Below, in pieces: positions 62,015 to 64,000 of a stretch of DNA of 64,000 bases. Source of the stretch: JBCCMA01 sp045107005 (GTDB lineage Bacteria > Pseudomonadota > Gammaproteobacteria > Steroidobacterales > JBCCMA01); contig JBGCFP010000096.1 in NCBI GenBank assembly GCA_045107005.1, positions 1 through 64,000 on the forward strand, in the 5' to 3' direction. Made by a program: the position numbers and the translations under genes. How positions within the stretch are numbered: the first letter of the stretch is position 1; each line of letters starts with the position of its first letter. The notes under the pieces are model-generated. The model had not been told where the DNA came from, did not search any database, and saw nothing but the letters and a program-made list of their open reading frames with translations.

Positions 62015-62578
62015 TCAGCCGGCCCCACCTGGGTGCATGACATCGTAGAGCTCACCGCGATGCTCGCGCAGCTCTTCGGCCGTCAGACTGTCGAGTTCGT
62101 GGGGAAAAACCAGCCACTCATCGGTGCTGTGAACATAATAATGCGGCACCATATCGGTTTGATTGCGCTTGGGCTTGAACCAGGGCACGGCCACGCGCAC
62201 GTTGTCCGGCATGTTTTTGCGCGCCATCAGGCGCAGTTGCTCGATCACCGAGACGATGGTGTTGCCCGTGTCGAACACGTCGTCAACGATCAGGACACTG
62301 TCATCGTGGCGGATTTTTTTGACGATGTAGTTCAGCCCGTGCACGCGCACTTTGCCGTCGATTTGCTCCGTGCCCGAATACGATGAGGTTCGGATGGCAA
62401 TGTGATCCGCATCGACACCGCAATACGCCATCATTTCCTGCAGTGCCATGCCGACGGGCGTACCGCCGCGCCAGATGGCGACAATCAGCGTGGGACGAAA
62501 CTGATCGCGCAGCACGACCCCGCCCAGACGGAAGGAGTCCAACAGAAGCTCTTGGGCTGATAGTATCTTTTTGTCCAT
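62015..62578 (-). CDS. Phosphoribosyltransferase (copy 1)
   Basis: A 187-residue type I phosphoribosyltransferase. PRPP-binding motif LIVDDVFDTGNT; IWRGGTPVG near the N-terminus is the other PRTase loop. It most resembles hypoxanthine/xanthine-guanine phosphoribosyltransferases, but the base is not assignable. ATG at 62578 follows a TATCAT only six bases upstream, hinting at a leaderless transcript. Divergent from a paralogue with 48 bp between. Confidence 0.85.
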   Translation of the reverse strand: MDKKILSAQELLLDSFRLGGVVLRDQFRPTLIVAIWRGGTPVGMALQEMMAYCGVDADHIAIRTSSYSGTEQIDGKVRVHGLNYIVKKIRHDDSVLIVDDVFDTGNTIVSVIEQLRLMARKNMPDNVRVAVPWFKPKRNQTDMVPHYYVHSTDEWLVFPHELDSLTAEELREHRGELYDVMHPGGAG

Positions 62579-62626
62579 GGGGCCATGATACCTCAAGGCG
62601 CCCCGTCCATAAGAGCTCGAGAATTA

Positions 62627-63223
62627 ATGAAACGCAGAATTATCCAGGCTGACGACTTCCTCCTCGACTCGTTCCGACTCGCGCGCAAAGTCTATGACGG
62701 CGGTTTTCGACCCGATTTTCTGGTCGGCCTCTGGCGTGGTGGCAGCGCGGTGGGTATCGCGGTGCAGGAAGGGCTGGACCACCTGGGCGTCAAAACCGAT
62801 CACATTAGTGTGCGCACGTCGTATGAAGGTCGCGACGCCTACGCGCGCATGATCGGCGCCAGCGCCGAGATTCGCGTGCACGGCTTGCAGTATTTGATCG
62901 AAAACCTGAACTCCGAAAACTCGCTGCTGATCGTCGACGACGTTTACGGCACCGGCTCCAGCACGCGTGAGGTCATTCGACGTCTAACAAAAAAGCTGCG
63001 GCGCAATTTGCCGCACGATATTCGGGTGGCAGCCGTGTGGCACCGCCCGGGCGAACGCACCGAAAAAGCGCCTGACTATTTCGTGCACGAAACCGAAGAC
63101 TGGCTGGTGCTGCCTTACGAACTGACCGGGCTTTCCATTGAAGAGATCGCCGAGAAGAAAGAGGGGCTGGACGAGGTGGTTAAAGAGTTAGCCGACGTCT
63201 TGCCGAGCAAGTCGCGCGCTTGA
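62627..63223 (+). CDS. Phosphoribosyltransferase (copy 2)
   Basis: A 198-residue paralogue of the divergent gene, sharing LLDSFRL, FRP-FLV-LWRGGSAVG and RVHGLQYLI. Its PRPP motif LIVDDVYGTGSST differs from the standard by Gly-Thr-Gly-Ser-Ser in place of Asp-Thr-Gly-x-Thr. The two copies may form a heteromer or use different bases. ATG at 62627; no clear Shine-Dalgarno sequence. Confidence 0.84.
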   Translation: MKRRIIQADDFLLDSFRLARKVYDGGFRPDFLVGLWRGGSAVGIAVQEGLDHLGVKTDHISVRTSYEGRDAYARMIGASAEIRVHGLQYLIENLNSENSLLIVDDVYGTGSSTREVIRRLTKKLRRNLPHDIRVAAVWHRPGERTEKAPDYFVHETEDWLVLPYELTGLSIEEIAEKKEGLDEVVKELADVLPSKSRA

Positions 63224-63358
63224 TCAGGTCACGCCTGCGGGCAACGTCAATATCTGGGCCACGAAGCTAACGGAAGGCGGCATGCGGGCGCGTCAAATTA
63301 ATGCATTGAACATGAGCAAATGGTGTGAGAATTTCATGACAACACAAGGCAACAGATC

Positions 63359-64000
63359 GTGAAAATAATTGCCACATTGGCCGCCCTGCTCCTGACGGCG
63401 GCTGTCCACGCCGGGCCGGCAAAAACGATTTACACCATCGGCAACAGTCTGACCGAAGATACGGCACCGTGGTTGTACGCTGACGCGTGGCACGTGTTCT
63501 GTTCGAGAAATCTGGCGTTCATCTATGAATTCCCGGACCAGCACTGCAACGCGAGCTCGACGCCGTGGCCGGATGCGCTGACCAAGCAGCAGTATGAGTT
63601 TGTGACGGTACAACCGTTCAACGGCACCAGCCTGCAGGAAGACTTCGAGTTGATTAGCCTGTGGATGCTGATGCAGCCGCGTGCAACGTTCGTGGTGCAC
63701 TCAGGGTGGGCGGAGCACGCCCTGCACAATGACTCGTACAACGCCGAGAGCATAAAACTGATGGTCCACTCACCCGCGTATTTCTCGGCGCTGGTAGAGA
63801 TGCTGCGCGAGCGCTTCGGCTATCACCGGGTGCGGTTTAACCCGGCCTTTGAGGCGAACGAGCGAATCCGGCGCGACATTCTCAGCGGCGTCGCGCCGTT
63901 CTCCATGTTCGACGATTTGTTCCTCGACAGTATTCACATGACGCGAAAAACCGGTCGGTATCTACAGCACAATTTGATGCGTCGAACGCTGGGCATGCCG
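63359..64000 (+). CDS. Exported SGNH/GDSL-like hydrolase, 3' truncated by window edge
   Basis: An open frame of 214 codons that runs off the window. GTG at 63359 begins a basic N-terminus, hydrophobic segment and AVHAGP signal cleavage region (about 1-18). TIYTIGNSLTEDT resembles block I of SGNH hydrolases (GNSL, nucleophile Ser), and LDSIHMTRKTGRYL near residues 190-205 fits block V (Asp-x-x-His). AAGG is nine bases before the start. The substrate is unknown and the C-terminus is outside the window. Confidence 0.75.
   Translation, partial: MKIIATLAALLLTAAVHAGPAKTIYTIGNSLTEDTAPWLYADAWHVFCSRNLAFIYEFPDQHCNASSTPWPDALTKQQYEFVTVQPFNGTSLQEDFELISLWMLMQPRATFVVHSGWAEHALHNDSYNAESIKLMVHSPAYFSALVEMLRERFGYHRVRFNPAFEANERIRRDILSGVAPFSMFDDLFLDSIHMTRKTGRYLQHNLMRRTLGMP

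Noticed and set aside
1..64000. CRISPR arrays, tRNA or rRNA genes, insertion sequences, prophage, integration sites
   Set aside because: None could be recognised by reading the intergenic stretches and the coding content. A tRNAscan or repeat search could find weak cases.

Overview
The window is GC-rich (about 60 percent by eye), tightly packed chromosomal DNA with short gaps, many 1-14 bp gene overlaps and frequent GTG starts. The gene content points to a free-living gammaproteobacterium: an rnfABCDGE-nth-DUF1841 run, Hda, RNase T, an E. coli-length FadE, an 887-residue AceE, CGFS glutaredoxin, Fe-type SodB, and tandem PilT-family genes. The lineage cannot be fixed from sequence alone. No rRNA, tRNA, CRISPR array, insertion sequence or phage gene was seen.

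Layout. 1-357: non-coding region with a perfect 23-bp inverted repeat, then valS. 3.2-7.1 kb: MoxR ATPase, DUF58 and transglutaminase genes. 7.1-12.7 kb (minus): KARI homologue, PSD homologue, pssA, family-4 uracil-DNA glycosylase, rimI and prfC. 12.8-15.1 kb: proS and a lytic transglycosylase. 15.2-17.1 kb: small genes (acylphosphatase, DUF4398 lipoprotein, ArsC-like, WrbA-like, DUF2069). 17.1-23.1 kb: minus operon DUF2066 / CDP-alcohol phosphatidyltransferase / PerM-like / hda, divergent from purM-purN-DUF3108. 23.1-24.7 kb: apbC/mrp and dcd. 24.7-29.8 kb: structured leader, HEAT-repeat Ser/Thr kinase, two PilT-type ATPases. 29.9-38.0 kb: metG, Rnf complex, nth, DUF1841. 38.1-40.2 kb: MNIO (DUF692)-DUF2063-DoxX operon. 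40.3-46.3 kb (minus): pyruvate dehydrogenase complex aceE-aceF-lpd. 46.4-52.2 kb: M17 aminopeptidase, pyrC, rnt; minus-strand sodB-DUF1289-BON-grxD; nadC. 52.4-57.4 kb: fadE and a GAF-PAS-PAS-GGDEF-EAL protein. 57.8-61.9 kb: a secreted serine protease and a secreted diheme cytochrome, convergent, with the same C-terminal calcium-repeat/dockerin-like tail. 62.0-64.0 kb: two divergent paralogous phosphoribosyltransferases and the start of a secreted SGNH hydrolase cut by the window edge.

Most of this is housekeeping. The points that stand out are: (1) an ilvC-psd-pssA locus in which the KARI homologue has lost the catalytic lysine and one metal-binding glutamate, and the PSD homologue has lost the Gly-Ser self-cleavage site and the conserved histidine, while PssA is intact; (2) a fusion of a HEAT-repeat array to a Hanks-type kinase directly upstream of two pilus retraction ATPase genes, behind a leader with several hairpins; (3) a bufferin-type MNIO operon with no recognisable precursor peptide gene; (4) a dockerin-like tail shared by two unrelated exported proteins in an organism with no visible cellulosome genes here.
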